From: DATBLE01 sp963775695
GTDB taxonomy: Bacteria; Actinomycetota; Thermoleophilia; Gaiellales; Gaiellaceae
NCBI GenBank assembly: GCA_963775695.1
Contig: CAVZJU010000001.1
Span: 372,001-436,000 of the forward strand
Reading direction: 5' to 3'
Length of the DNA: 64,000 nucleotides
Numbering within the stretch: position 1 is the stretch's first letter; each line of letters begins with the position of its first letter. This document shows, one piece after another, positions 32,392-41,096 of this stretch. Under the pieces are notes generated by a model. It searched no databases. It was not told the origin of the DNA and saw only the letters and a list, made by a program, of their open reading frames with translations. A program made the position numbers and the translations under genes.

Positions 32392-33558
32392 ATGAGCGAG
32401 ACCGCCGCCCCTCCCGCCTCGCCGCCGCACACGGGCCCGGCGCGCTGGCGGATCATCACCGCGCGCACCCTGACGGTCGTCGGGATCCTGCTCCTGGTCG
32501 TCTCCGTGCTTGCCAACTACGTCAAGCGCACGGCGCTCGACGAGTCGAACTTTCGCGGCACGGCGCGGGCACTGATCGCGGACGACAAGATCCGCAACCA
32601 GGTCGCCTCCACGCTCGTCGAGCGGCTCTACTCGAACACGGACATCGCGGCCACGCTCAGGCAGAGGCTGCCGGACAACCTCCAGCCGCTGGCGGTGCCG
32701 ATCGCCGGACTGGTGCAGAACGCGACCGAGGGCGCTGCCAAGCAGCTGCTCGCGCGCCCGCGGGTCCAGGATCTGTTCGTCAACGCGAGCTCGCTGGCCC
32801 AGCGTCAGTTCGTGGCCCTGCTCAACGACGACAAGAATCTCCTGCGAACCACCAACGGCGAGGTCGTCCTCGACCTGCGGCCGATCCTGACGAAGCTCGG
32901 CGACCGGTTCAGCATCGCCGCCGACAGGATCCCCCCCGACGCCGGTCGGATCACCATCCTGAAGTCCGACCAGCTGAAGACGGGCCAGCGGGCGACCAGG
33001 GCGCTCCGCTTCGTGGCGGACTGGATCTGGGCGCTCGCGCTCGTGGCCTGGATCGGCGCGATCCTGCTCGTGCCCGGCCGGCGGCGGCTCGAGGTCAGGG
33101 CGATGGCGATCGGGATCCTCGCAGCGGGCCTGCTCATACTGATCGTGCGCGGGGCGGCCGGCCGCTACTTCGTGAACAACATCGTCGCGTCGGACACGGT
33201 TCGCCCCTCCGCGAAGGACGCGTACGCGATCATCACCGAGCTGCTCAAGGGTGCCGGGTGGACCGCGGTGATCGTGGGCGCGGTGGCGCTCGCAGGCGCC
33301 TGGCTCACCGGGCCGGGTAGCTATGCCGCAAGAGCGCGAACGTACCTGGCGCCGCACCTGCGCGGGGCGGGCATCTACGCGGTCACGATCGGCGGCTTCC
33401 TGCTCCTGGTCTGGTGGCGGCCGACGCCGCAGTTCGGCTACTGGCTGAACATCGTCATCTTCTTCGTCCTGCTGATGGTCGGTACGGAGGTCGTGCGGCG
33501 GCAACTGGCCCGCGAGCATCCGGCGCCCGAACCGGCCTTGTCGACGCCCGTCCCATGA
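32392..33558 (+). CDS. Multi-pass membrane protein of unknown function
   Basis: The 388-residue protein has an N-terminal membrane helix (about 24-45), an exported, mostly helical domain of about 160 residues (ALDESNFRGTARALIADDKI through the Ile-Leu-Lys-Ser region) and four C-terminal helices (about 205-350). This layout is common in actinobacterial hypothetical proteins found next to integral phosphatases. GAAGGGAG precedes the ATG at good distance. The stop overlaps the next gene (ATGA). Confidence 0.7.
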   Translation: MSETAAPPASPPHTGPARWRIITARTLTVVGILLLVVSVLANYVKRTALDESNFRGTARALIADDKIRNQVASTLVERLYSNTDIAATLRQRLPDNLQPLAVPIAGLVQNATEGAAKQLLARPRVQDLFVNASSLAQRQFVALLNDDKNLLRTTNGEVVLDLRPILTKLGDRFSIAADRIPPDAGRITILKSDQLKTGQRATRALRFVADWIWALALVAWIGAILLVPGRRRLEVRAMAIGILAAGLLILIVRGAAGRYFVNNIVASDTVRPSAKDAYAIITELLKGAGWTAVIVGAVALAGAWLTGPGSYAARARTYLAPHLRGAGIYAVTIGGFLLLVWWRPTPQFGYWLNIVIFFVLLMVGTEVVRRQLAREHPAPEPALSTPVP

Positions 33559-35555
33559 GCGCCCAGTCCGGCTGGCAGCCGGCCGGGCTGCGCTACCGGC
33601 CGCTGCCGGTCCTGCTGACGTGGCTCGAGACCGCGGCCGCCCTTCTGATTGCCGCCGGGCTGCTCCCCGGCATCTCGATCGACGGCTTCGGGGGAGCGCT
33701 CGTCACGGCGCTCCTGATCGCGATGTTCAATGCCGTCCTGCCGCCGATCGCCGCGGCGCTGCGGATCCCGTTCATGGCCGTGCTCGGCTTTCTCATCGCC
33801 CTCTTCCTGAATGCGGTCATGCTGCTCCTCGCCTCCCGGATCGACGCCGCGGCCATCACCGTCGACAACTTCGGCTGGGCGCTGCTCGCGGCGCTGGTGG
33901 CGGCGGCGATCGGAGTCGCCCTCTCCGTGCTGCTGAGGACGAACGACGACGACACGTACATGCTGAGGATGACGCGCCGGATCGCCAGGCGCCAGGGCGG
34001 CGGCGCCGTCACCGATGTGCCCGGTCTGCTCTTCCTCGAGATCGACGGCCTCGCCCTGCCGGTGCTCCAGCGGGCGATGCGCGACGGCTCCGCGCCGACG
34101 CTGGCCCGGTGGGTCGACGACGGGACCCACCGGCTGGTCGAGTGGGAGCCCGATCTCTCCTCCCAGACCGGAGCGAGCCAGGCCGGGATCCTGCTGGGCT
34201 CGAATCAGGACATCCCCGCGTTCCGCTGGGTGGTGAAGGAGACCGGGCGGGTGGTGGCCTGCTCGGGGCCGCAGGACTGCGCTGAGATCGAGCAGGAGCG
34301 CGCGACCGGCATCGGCCTGCTCGTCAACGGCGGCTCGAGCCGCGGGAACCTCTTGTCCGGAGAGGCCGACGAGGTGATCCTCACCTGCAGCCGGATGAGC
34401 GCCGAGACCCGCGCCAACCCCGGCTACCGGGCGTTCTTCGCCAACGGCCTCAACGTCACCCGCACCTTCGTTCTCTTCTTCTGGGAGGTCGTCCTCGAGT
34501 GGACCGCTGCGCTACGCGCCGCCAGCCGCGACGTGCGCCCGCGCGGGCACCGCGGCGGCATCTATCCCTTCATGCGCGCGGCCATGTGCGTGGTCGTCCG
34601 CGACCTGATCGTCTACGGCGTGATCTCGGACATGATGTTCGGCCGTCCGGTCGTCTACTCGACCTTCTCCAGCTACGACGAGGTCGCGCATCACTCAGGC
34701 CTGGAGCGGTCCGACACCCTCGAGGCGCTGCGCAAGCTCGACCAGCAGTTCGACCGGATCGACCGGGCGCGCCGGTACGCGGCGCGTCCTTACCTGATCG
34801 TCGTCCTCTCGGACCACGGGCAGACGCAGGGCGCGACCTTCAAGCAGCGAAACGGCTACGGGCTGAACGAGCTGGTCGAGCGCTCGCTCGAGGACGGCCG
34901 CGTCGAGGCGATCGAGGGCGGCGACGAGCAGCAGACGATGACCGGTCTCGCGCTCGGCGAGGCGGTCGGGGCGACCGGGAAGCCGCCGAAGTCGTCCAAG
35001 GGACAGGTCGGCGACCGCCAGGTGGTCGTGCTCGGCTCGGGCAACCTCGGTCTCGTGTACCTGATGGACGAGCCGCGGCGGCTGACGCTGGAAGAGATCG
35101 ACGAACGCCATCCACGGTTGCTCGCAGAGCTGCGCGTGCACCCGCACGTGGGCTGGCTGCTCGTCCGTTCCCGGGATCGCGGCGCGGTCGTGCTCGGCGC
35201 GCGGGGAGCACGCATCCTGGAGGGCGGGATAGTCGAGGGCGAGGACCCGCTGGCCGTCTTCGCGTCGACGGCGGCGGACCACCTGCTGCGCACCGACGGG
35301 TTCGCGAACGTGGCCGACATCATGGTCGGCAGCTTCTACGATCCCCAGCTCGAGGAAGGCTGCGCGTTCGAGGAGCTGATCTCGTTCCACGGGGGCCTCG
35401 GCGGCCCCCAGACGCGCCCCTTCGTCCTCTATCCGACCGAGCTCGATGCTCCCCCAGGCCCGATCGTCGGTGCCGCGGCGGTCCATTCGGTGCTGGCCGG
35501 CTGGCGACGCTCGCTCCAGGGTGGCGACGCGGTCCCGCTCCGCCCAGCTGCCTGA
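33555..35555 (+). CDS. Fusion of a four-helix phage-holin-family domain and an alkaline-phosphatase-superfamily domain
   Basis: Residues about 15-125 form four membrane helices of the mycobacterial 4-TMS phage holin family (LETAAALLIAAGLLPGISIDG, and so on). Residues about 155-640 form an alkaline-phosphatase-superfamily domain of the phosphodiesterase/sulfatase type: LFLEIDGLALPVLQRAM carries the N-terminal metal Asp and DDGTHRLVEWEPDLSSQTGA the nucleophile region; VLSDHGQTQG is the second metal site. The membrane part anchors the cytoplasmic or outer hydrolase. The ATG overlaps the preceding stop. Substrate unknown. Confidence 0.82.
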   Translation: MSAQSGWQPAGLRYRPLPVLLTWLETAAALLIAAGLLPGISIDGFGGALVTALLIAMFNAVLPPIAAALRIPFMAVLGFLIALFLNAVMLLLASRIDAAAITVDNFGWALLAALVAAAIGVALSVLLRTNDDDTYMLRMTRRIARRQGGGAVTDVPGLLFLEIDGLALPVLQRAMRDGSAPTLARWVDDGTHRLVEWEPDLSSQTGASQAGILLGSNQDIPAFRWVVKETGRVVACSGPQDCAEIEQERATGIGLLVNGGSSRGNLLSGEADEVILTCSRMSAETRANPGYRAFFANGLNVTRTFVLFFWEVVLEWTAALRAASRDVRPRGHRGGIYPFMRAAMCVVVRDLIVYGVISDMMFGRPVVYSTFSSYDEVAHHSGLERSDTLEALRKLDQQFDRIDRARRYAARPYLIVVLSDHGQTQGATFKQRNGYGLNELVERSLEDGRVEAIEGGDEQQTMTGLALGEAVGATGKPPKSSKGQVGDRQVVVLGSGNLGLVYLMDEPRRLTLEEIDERHPRLLAELRVHPHVGWLLVRSRDRGAVVLGARGARILEGGIVEGEDPLAVFASTAADHLLRTDGFANVADIMVGSFYDPQLEEGCAFEELISFHGGLGGPQTRPFVLYPTELDAPPGPIVGAAAVHSVLAGWRRSLQGGDAVPLRPAA

Positions 35556-35638
35556 GGTCGGAGGTTCGTGGCCGCGACCGACATGGCGGGCGCGGCTCAG
35601 TGCCCCTGCTGAGGTGTGGACGCGGTTAGGGAGGGGCC

Positions 35639-35666
35639 CACGGGGGCGCCTCTCGGCGCCCCCGTG
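35639..35666. terminator. GC-rich hairpin behind the phosphatase-like gene
   Basis: A perfect 12-bp inverted repeat CACGGGGGCGCC/GGCGCCCCCGTG with a four-base loop lies in the convergent gap. No clear T-run follows on either side, but its strength and position suggest a transcription end signal for both genes. Confidence 0.55.
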
Positions 35667-35690
35667 CTGGGGGCTCTGCTGGCTTTGCAC

Positions 35691-35758
35691 GCTTCGCGTG
35701 CGGGGGGCCGTTCCCCCCGTGCGAGCGAGTCACGCGCGCGGAGCGCGCGGCGAGCGTT
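35691..35758. repeat. Junction palindrome, divergent copy F
   Basis: On the minus strand, directly after the stop of the SHOCT gene, the sequence reads CTCGCTCGCACGGGGGGAACG followed by GCCCCCCG, close to copy D (CTCGCTCCCGCGGGGGAAACG). The stem is CGGGGGG/CCCCCCG. It shares the habit of starting at a stop codon. The match is weaker than among the other copies. Confidence 0.45.
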
Positions 35759-36139
35759 CTAGGCGAGCGCCTTCGCCTTGATCTGGTCGAACTCGGCCTG
35801 CGTGATCGTGCCGGCGTCGAGGAGCTCCTTCGCCTTGGCGATCTGGTCGGCAGACCCCCCGGCCACGCTCTGCACGTACTGGTCGAACTGCGCCTGCGAT
35901 TGCCGGGCGTCCTTCGTCTGGCGCTCGGCAATCCCGTGCCCGTTGACGATCAGGTAGATCAGCGGGCCGAGCAGTGGGGCAACCAGGATGAAGAGCAGCC
36001 ACAAAGCCTTCTTGCCGCCGTGGATGTCGTGGCGGCGGAACACGTCCACGATGATGCTGAACACCATCATGAAGTAGACGACGAAGAAGAAGATCACGAT
36101 CAGCGACCACAGGAAGGTCGTGAAGGACGTTGCGAGCAT
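35759..36139 (-). CDS. Membrane protein with SHOCT domain
   Basis: The 126-residue protein has two N-terminal membrane helices of the PLDc_N type (FLWSLIVIFFFVVYFMMVFS and LFILVAPLLGPLIYLI) and a C-terminal SHOCT motif (KAKELLDAGTITQAEFDQIK) that typically mediates oligomerisation. Such proteins are widespread in actinobacteria and their role is unknown. ATG 36139 follows GAAAGGAAC. The stop touches junction element F. Confidence 0.85.
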   Translation of the reverse strand: MLATSFTTFLWSLIVIFFFVVYFMMVFSIIVDVFRRHDIHGGKKALWLLFILVAPLLGPLIYLIVNGHGIAERQTKDARQSQAQFDQYVQSVAGGSADQIAKAKELLDAGTITQAEFDQIKAKALA

Positions 36140-36185
36140 GCAGTTCCTTTCGCGGGGGTACGGGGAGAGCCGCGGGGATCGTACG

Positions 36186-36908
36186 CTAGTCCATCGTGAG
36201 CGTGGCCTCGACCGCGAGGATCCGGACATCCACCTCGGGGGCGAGCTCGGCGGCGGCACGCGCGAACGCTTCGGCGGGACCGGCCGATTCCTCCGGTTGC
36301 CGCCCGACGCGGTAGGTGCCCCAGTGGATCGGAACCGCTACCGCCGGGCGCAACAGGGCCAGGGCGGCCGCTGCCCGGTACGGGTCGAGGTGGCCGGGCC
36401 CGACCTTCTTTCCCCAGCCTGCGACCGGTAGCAGCGCGACGTCGAGCGGCGCAAATTCGGCCATCCCGGCGAAGAGGTCGGTGTCGCCGGCGAAGTAGAC
36501 CGACCGCGAGCCGCGCAGGATGTAGCCGAGCGCGGGTCCGCTCGCTCCCCCGGGCCGGCGTCGCCCGTCGTGGTCGGCTTCGACCGCGTCCACCCGGAGC
36601 CCGCCGATCCGGACGCTGTCGCCGGGCTCGACTTCCCTCAGATCCGCGAAGCCGCGGAGCAGCCGCGCACCTCCGCGCGGCAGCACGACCGGCAGCTCGC
36701 GCGCGAACGCGCGCATCGACGGAACGTCGAGATGGTCGTAGTGGAGGTGGGACAGCAGCACCGCCGTGGCGCCCGCCGGGACGACGGCCGCGCGGGCTCG
36801 CCGGAGATGTGCGACCCGGCGCCGCAGGACCGGGTCGGTGACGACGCGCTCGCCGTCCAGGTCGACGACGACGGTCGCGTGCCCGAGCCAGGTCACAGCC
36901 CCGCCCAT
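36186..36908 (-). CDS. Metallo-beta-lactamase-fold hydrolase, UlaG-like
   Basis: The protein is a compact MBL-fold hydrolase: VTWLGHATVVV at the start, metal-binding HLHYDHLD near residue 62, GYILRGSRSVYFAGDTDLF with the third metal Asp, and PIHWGTY near residue 195. This is the pattern of the UlaG/YhfI-type lactonase or phosphodiesterase-like group. GAAGGACGGC precedes ATG 36908. It is the last gene of the moxR operon, 13 bases behind the vWA gene, and may be cotranscribed. Substrate unknown. Confidence 0.82.
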   Translation of the reverse strand: MGGAVTWLGHATVVVDLDGERVVTDPVLRRRVAHLRRARAAVVPAGATAVLLSHLHYDHLDVPSMRAFARELPVVLPRGGARLLRGFADLREVEPGDSVRIGGLRVDAVEADHDGRRRPGGASGPALGYILRGSRSVYFAGDTDLFAGMAEFAPLDVALLPVAGWGKKVGPGHLDPYRAAAALALLRPAVAVPIHWGTYRVGRQPEESAGPAEAFARAAAELAPEVDVRILAVEATLTMD

Positions 36909-36921
36909 GCCGTCCTTCAGG

Positions 36922-37884
36922 CTAGAGGTTCCGGCGGCGAAGGACGATCGCCAGCGGGACGACGGCCGCCACGACCAGCCAGGGCGCCAGGTCGTGTCTC
37001 GCGGATGTCGAGCCGAGGTTCGCGGTCGGCCCGGAGCCGAGTGCCTCGGCGGCCGCCCGCTCGGCACCGGCGACGCCGTCCTCGCCGAAGGCGACGCCGT
37101 GCGTCGCGGCGAGGAAGTTGCGCAGCGTCTCGCCGGTCGCCGGGGGCGGGATGTAAGCGCTCTCCGGCTGGCCGCTCGCTCCGAAGACACGCTCCCCGGA
37201 TCGGCCGATGCGGACGAGGACGACGGCCGTCCGCGGTTTCGCCTCGAAGCTCTTGCGGACGCCGGGCTCGTTGAACCCGGTGCTCTCCGCGTCGGTGAGG
37301 ATCACGAGCAGCCGCTTCTTCGCTCCGCGCCTGAAGTACCCCTCCAGCGGGAAGGGCGCCACCGCGTCGAAGCTCGAGATCGTCGTGCTGCTCTGGAGAC
37401 CCGGGGGTCGCTCGATTCCGAGGGACGTCCGGACGGCGGCGGCGAACGCGTCGCGGTCGGTGGTCGGGAGCAGCAGCGGGAGGGGGCGGTCTGTGAACGT
37501 GCCGAGGCCGGTGGGGACGTCGGCGAGCGCGGCCCGGATCCGCAGTGCGATCCGGCGGGCCCGGTCGAGGCGTACGTCGGACTCCGCCGTCGCCGACGCG
37601 TCCATCGACCTCGAGGTGTCGACGGCGACGAGCGCCTCCGCGTCGAGCCGGGCCAGGCGAGGGGTCGCGCTGCTGAACACCGGCTGCGCGGCCGCGAGGC
37701 CCAGGACGGCGGCGATCGCGACGACCGCCGCCCGCAGCGTCCAGCCGGACCCGGAAGACGGTCCGGACAGCCCCAGCAGGGCGCGGGCCCGCTCGTTCCG
37801 CCGCTCGACGGCGAGCACCAGCGCCAGCGGGACGAGCCCGGCGAGGGCGACCAGCCCGGCGGTCGGGGTGTCGAAGTGGATCAT
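36922..37884 (-). CDS. von Willebrand factor A-domain membrane protein (BatA/BatB-like)
   Basis: Two N-terminal membrane helices (residues about 8-24 and 52-70) lead to a vWA domain with the MIDAS motif DTSRSMD near residue 90, conserved Thr and the final Asp in LTDAEST. A C-terminal helix (APWLVVAAVVPLAIVL) anchors the other end. In MoxR-operons such proteins are assembly or quality-control factors acting at the membrane. The start overlaps the TPR gene stop by one base (TGATG). Confidence 0.87.
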   Translation of the reverse strand: MIHFDTPTAGLVALAGLVPLALVLAVERRNERARALLGLSGPSSGSGWTLRAAVVAIAAVLGLAAAQPVFSSATPRLARLDAEALVAVDTSRSMDASATAESDVRLDRARRIALRIRAALADVPTGLGTFTDRPLPLLLPTTDRDAFAAAVRTSLGIERPPGLQSSTTISSFDAVAPFPLEGYFRRGAKKRLLVILTDAESTGFNEPGVRKSFEAKPRTAVVLVRIGRSGERVFGASGQPESAYIPPPATGETLRNFLAATHGVAFGEDGVAGAERAAAEALGSGPTANLGSTSARHDLAPWLVVAAVVPLAIVLRRRNL

Positions 37885-38510
37885 CAGTAGCCGTGTCCGG
37901 CAGCAGACGCGCTCGCGCCGGCATGCGCGGAGCGCTGGAGGCGCTCGCGTCCACGGACCGAGGACTTGTACGTGCTCTGCTGGTAGAGAAGCTCGAGATT
38001 GGTCTTCGCCTGCTCGTTGGTCGGGTCGAGCCTGACCGCGTCCTGGAACTCGAACACGCTGCGGTCGATGGGGACGTTGCCGGCGGGCGCCGTGGCCGAG
38101 TCGACGAGGGCGAGGATGCCCAGCAGGTTGGACGCGGTGGACGCACGGTGCCGGTCGGGGTCACCGCGGATCTCACGGGCGAGAGCTGTCTCGGCGCGGA
38201 TGCGGGCCTGGCCCCCCTCGGTGCTTCGTGCGGTCTCCAGGTTGCGTGTGAAGGCGCTGCGGAAACGCAACGCCGCGCGGCGGAACGCAAGGTCGTCGCC
38301 CAGGCCGAGCGCCGCCCGGGCCGGCGAGAACGGCAGCGTCTCGTCCACGGTCCACGAGACGCCCGCGCGGCGCGCCGGATCGGCGGCGGCGATGTCGCCG
38401 GAGCGGATCGCCTGCGGCCAGCGCCCGACGTCGCGCGCGAAGAGCGCGAGCACGACCGCGAGCACGGCGCAGACGCTGCTCGCCACCAGCAGGATCGTCG
38501 TGCGCCTCAC
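37884..38510 (-). CDS. TPR-like membrane-anchored protein of the moxR operon
   Basis: The 208-residue product has one N-terminal membrane helix (TTILLVASSVCAVLAVVLAL) and an outer domain with helical repeats; the C-terminal segment SVFEFQDAVRLDPTNEQAKTNLELLY is a clear tetratricopeptide unit. The tail is basic and Ala-rich. Bat-type operons often carry such a TPR gene (BatC/BatE). GTG 38510 overlaps the stop of the preceding vWA gene (GTGA). Confidence 0.75.
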   Translation of the reverse strand: MRRTTILLVASSVCAVLAVVLALFARDVGRWPQAIRSGDIAAADPARRAGVSWTVDETLPFSPARAALGLGDDLAFRRAALRFRSAFTRNLETARSTEGGQARIRAETALAREIRGDPDRHRASTASNLLGILALVDSATAPAGNVPIDRSVFEFQDAVRLDPTNEQAKTNLELLYQQSTYKSSVRGRERLQRSAHAGASASAAGHGY

Positions 38511-39304
38511 GCCGTGCTCCTCCGCCGGCCCCAGACGAGCCGGCCGAGCAGGTGCTCGTTCAGCGCGACCAGCAGCACGATCAGCGCGATCAGCGCCACG
38601 AGCAGGGTCGGGAACGACCGCCCCCCACCGCCGACGGGCCGCGCACTCCGCAGCGTCGTCACCGAGCCGCCGGAGCCGAGCGCGTCGCGGAAGAACTGGG
38701 CGTCCTGCGGGACGGGGTTCACCGCGATCATCCGGATCGGGGTCGCGTCCTGCTGGTAGGCGACGAGGCTGCGGGCGAGGTCGACCTCGTCGTTCGGGGA
38801 GTCGTCCAGGTCGCTGATCAGGACGACCGAGCCCTTCTCGACGTGCGCCTGCCGCAGCATCGAGTGGGCAAGGTCGAGCGCCGCCGAGATCCGCGTCCCG
38901 GCCGAGAACGTCGCCGTCCACGGGTTCGGTCCGTTCCCTGCGAAGAAGCGCAGGAACGGCCGCAGCGCGTCCGAGCGCGTCCCGATCGGCAGCGCCTCGT
39001 AGGCGGTGTCGGAGAAGAGCACGAGTCCGACCCGCCGGCCCGAGGCGGCGAAGCCGCGGAGGGTCTGCTCGATCAGCTTCGAGTTGGCATACGAGACGCT
39101 CCAGGAGAGGTCGAGGGCGATCACCGGACTCCGGCCCGACTCGAGGAACCCGTCGGTTCTTCGGTGATGGTGCGTGAGCAGGAACGTCGCGACCAGGCCC
39201 CCGACGAGAACGGCCGCGAGGCCGGCCCGGGCCACCAGCGTCCATCGCGCACCGCGAGAGAGCGACGCCCCGGACGAGAGCGGGATCGACGGTCTACGCC
39301 TCAT
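38507..39304 (-). CDS. Second von Willebrand factor A-domain membrane protein
   Basis: The 265-residue protein has an N-terminal helix (TLVARAGLAAVLVGGLVATF), a vWA domain starting VIALDLSWSVSYANSK with the MIDAS Asp and two serines (DLSWS rather than DxSxS exactly), DLDDSPN as the later metal loop, and a C-terminal helix. It is the paralogue of the vWA gene two places downstream, as in BatA/BatB pairs. Start and stop overlap the neighbours by four bases each. Confidence 0.85.
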   Translation of the reverse strand: MRRRPSIPLSSGASLSRGARWTLVARAGLAAVLVGGLVATFLLTHHHRRTDGFLESGRSPVIALDLSWSVSYANSKLIEQTLRGFAASGRRVGLVLFSDTAYEALPIGTRSDALRPFLRFFAGNGPNPWTATFSAGTRISAALDLAHSMLRQAHVEKGSVVLISDLDDSPNDEVDLARSLVAYQQDATPIRMIAVNPVPQDAQFFRDALGSGGSVTTLRSARPVGGGGRSFPTLLVALIALIVLLVALNEHLLGRLVWGRRRSTA

Positions 39305-40179
39305 TCGGCTCCGTCCGCGCTCTCGACCTCGGTCGCGAATTCTCCGGTCGACCGGGGGGTCGGCGGCTCCGCAGACCACGCGAGCCGCCGGGCCACGTCG
39401 GCCTCCGTCGGCCGCTCCACGGCGCGCAACTCCCGGCCGAGCCAGCCGAGAGCCTTCCGGCGCTCCTGCGCGTGACCGTTCGCCGTGCTCGCCCGCACCG
39501 CCCGAAGCGCCTGCTCCAGCCGTGATCCCGACGGGCCGCCGTCCGTCGCCGCGTGCGGGCGCAGGGCGACCCAGGCGAGGAGGACGGCTGCCAGCGCGAG
39601 CAGTCCGGCCAGCCCGACCGCCAGTGCTCGCAGCGTGTCCGGCGCTCGGTAGCTGGGCGCGGGCAGTGACGCGTCGAAGCGCAGGCTCGACATGACGCGC
39701 TTTTGCTCGGTCTCCGTCACCCGCGAGATCAGCTCGTACGCGGGCCACCGGACCTGCTGGTTGACGAGCTGGCCGTTCCGCAGCCGGTAGGAGATCAGTG
39801 CCGGCGGGAAGCGCCGTGCAACGCGGGCGCCCTGCGGCGCGCAACCGGGCAGCAGGCACTCCAGGACGTAGCGGTACGAGAGCAGCTCGCCGGCGCCGTG
39901 GGTCCGCTTCAGCGTTGCCCCCGCAACCCGGTTCAGCCCGAAGCGCGGCCGCACCTCGACTGAACCGACGTCGACCGCGCGGGGATCCACAACGACGTCC
40001 AGGCGAGCGCCGAGCCGGTCGCCGAAGGAGACGGCCGCGGGCGACACCGACGCCGACGCTGCGAACGGCTGCGCAGGGTGGGTCTCGTGGCCGCTGCCGG
40101 GCCGCCAGCCGAGGGCCAGGAAGAGGACGAGCAGGATGGCCAGCGCAGCGGCGTAGAGGGCCCAGAGCCGGCTCCTCAT
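39301..40179 (-). CDS. Membrane protein of the moxR operon, BatD-like position
   Basis: The 292-residue protein has an N-terminal helix (ALYAAALAILLVLFLALGW), an exported beta-rich domain of about 150 residues with a pair of cysteines (ECLLPGC), a second helix (ALAVGLAGLLALAAVLLAWVAL) and a cytoplasmic helical tail. This matches the layout of BatD-type proteins, though sequence similarity is too low to be sure. It lies between DUF58 and vWA genes with four-base overlaps on both sides. Confidence 0.72.
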   Translation of the reverse strand: MRSRLWALYAAALAILLVLFLALGWRPGSGHETHPAQPFAASASVSPAAVSFGDRLGARLDVVVDPRAVDVGSVEVRPRFGLNRVAGATLKRTHGAGELLSYRYVLECLLPGCAPQGARVARRFPPALISYRLRNGQLVNQQVRWPAYELISRVTETEQKRVMSSLRFDASLPAPSYRAPDTLRALAVGLAGLLALAAVLLAWVALRPHAATDGGPSGSRLEQALRAVRASTANGHAQERRKALGWLGRELRAVERPTEADVARRLAWSAEPPTPRSTGEFATEVESADGAE

Positions 40180-41096
40180 CGCCAGGTACCCCGCCGGTAG
40201 GCGATGCGGGCCTCGGCCCAGTCGACGAACGCACGGACGACGGCGACCGGGTCGGAGTCGCCGACGACGACGTAGTCGAGGCCGAGGCTGCGGAACTCCG
40301 CGAGCAGCCCGGCGAGCCGGCCCTCGTGCAGCTCGCGCAGCCGGCGCGCCTCCTTGGCCGAGATCCGCACCTGCTTGAGCCGTCCGGTCACGGGGTCGGC
40401 GAACGGAACGACGAGGCCGTCCACCGGCGGGAAGCTCTGCTCCCAGACCGGGTCCTGAACGACCACGGGGACGGGATCCCAGCGCACGCCGAGGGCGCGC
40501 AGCCACGTCGTCGCGCTCGGCGGCGTGAGGAAGTCGGAGCAGACGAAGACGAAGGTGCCCGCCGGCAGCGAGCGGCGGCTGCGGCCGAGATGCTCGAAGG
40601 CTTCCTCCAGGCCGGCCGGGTCCGCGTCGAACGCCGCGGCCTGCGTGCGCGCGTCGATCTCGGCGGACCGCGCTCTGGGTCGCGGGGTGAACCAGCGGTC
40701 GCCCTCGGCGGTGTCGAGGTAGCCGGCGAGGCCGAGCTCCTGCGCCGAGGCGGCGACCACCGCCTGCCAGACAGCGCGAAGCGCGGCGGGCTTGGACAGC
40801 CAGGGCCACTCGTCCGGGTAGAGACCCATCGACGGCGCGCGGTCGGCGACCACGACCGCACGCGGCGCCTCGTCGGCGAAGTCCTCGCGGACGATGAACT
40901 CGGCGGAGCCTCGGATCGACGACACCCGGGCCGACAGCTTCCAGTCAATCATGCCCGGGTCGTCGCCGGGGACGTACGAGCGGGTGGTGGCGACGCTCGA
41001 CCCGATCCCGCGGCGGGCGGCGCGCAGGCGGCCGAAGGCCGAGCCGACGGGTCGCCAGCGTGGGACGAGCGGGAAGCTCAGTTCGGCGATATCCAC
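40176..41096 (-). CDS. DUF58 protein
   Basis: The 306-residue protein carries the DUF58 core: RSYVPGDDPGMIDWKLSARV near residue 40 is the family signature, and the following part has a vWA-like fold with a degenerate MIDAS (VVADRAPSM). DUF58 proteins accompany MoxR ATPases in nearly all such operons and are thought to be chaperone targets or partners. It overlaps moxR by 19 bases. Confidence 0.9.
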   Translation of the reverse strand: MDIAELSFPLVPRWRPVGSAFGRLRAARRGIGSSVATTRSYVPGDDPGMIDWKLSARVSSIRGSAEFIVREDFADEAPRAVVVADRAPSMGLYPDEWPWLSKPAALRAVWQAVVAASAQELGLAGYLDTAEGDRWFTPRPRARSAEIDARTQAAAFDADPAGLEEAFEHLGRSRRSLPAGTFVFVCSDFLTPPSATTWLRALGVRWDPVPVVVQDPVWEQSFPPVDGLVVPFADPVTGRLKQVRISAKEARRLRELHEGRLAGLLAEFRSLGLDYVVVGDSDPVAVVRAFVDWAEARIAYRRGTWR

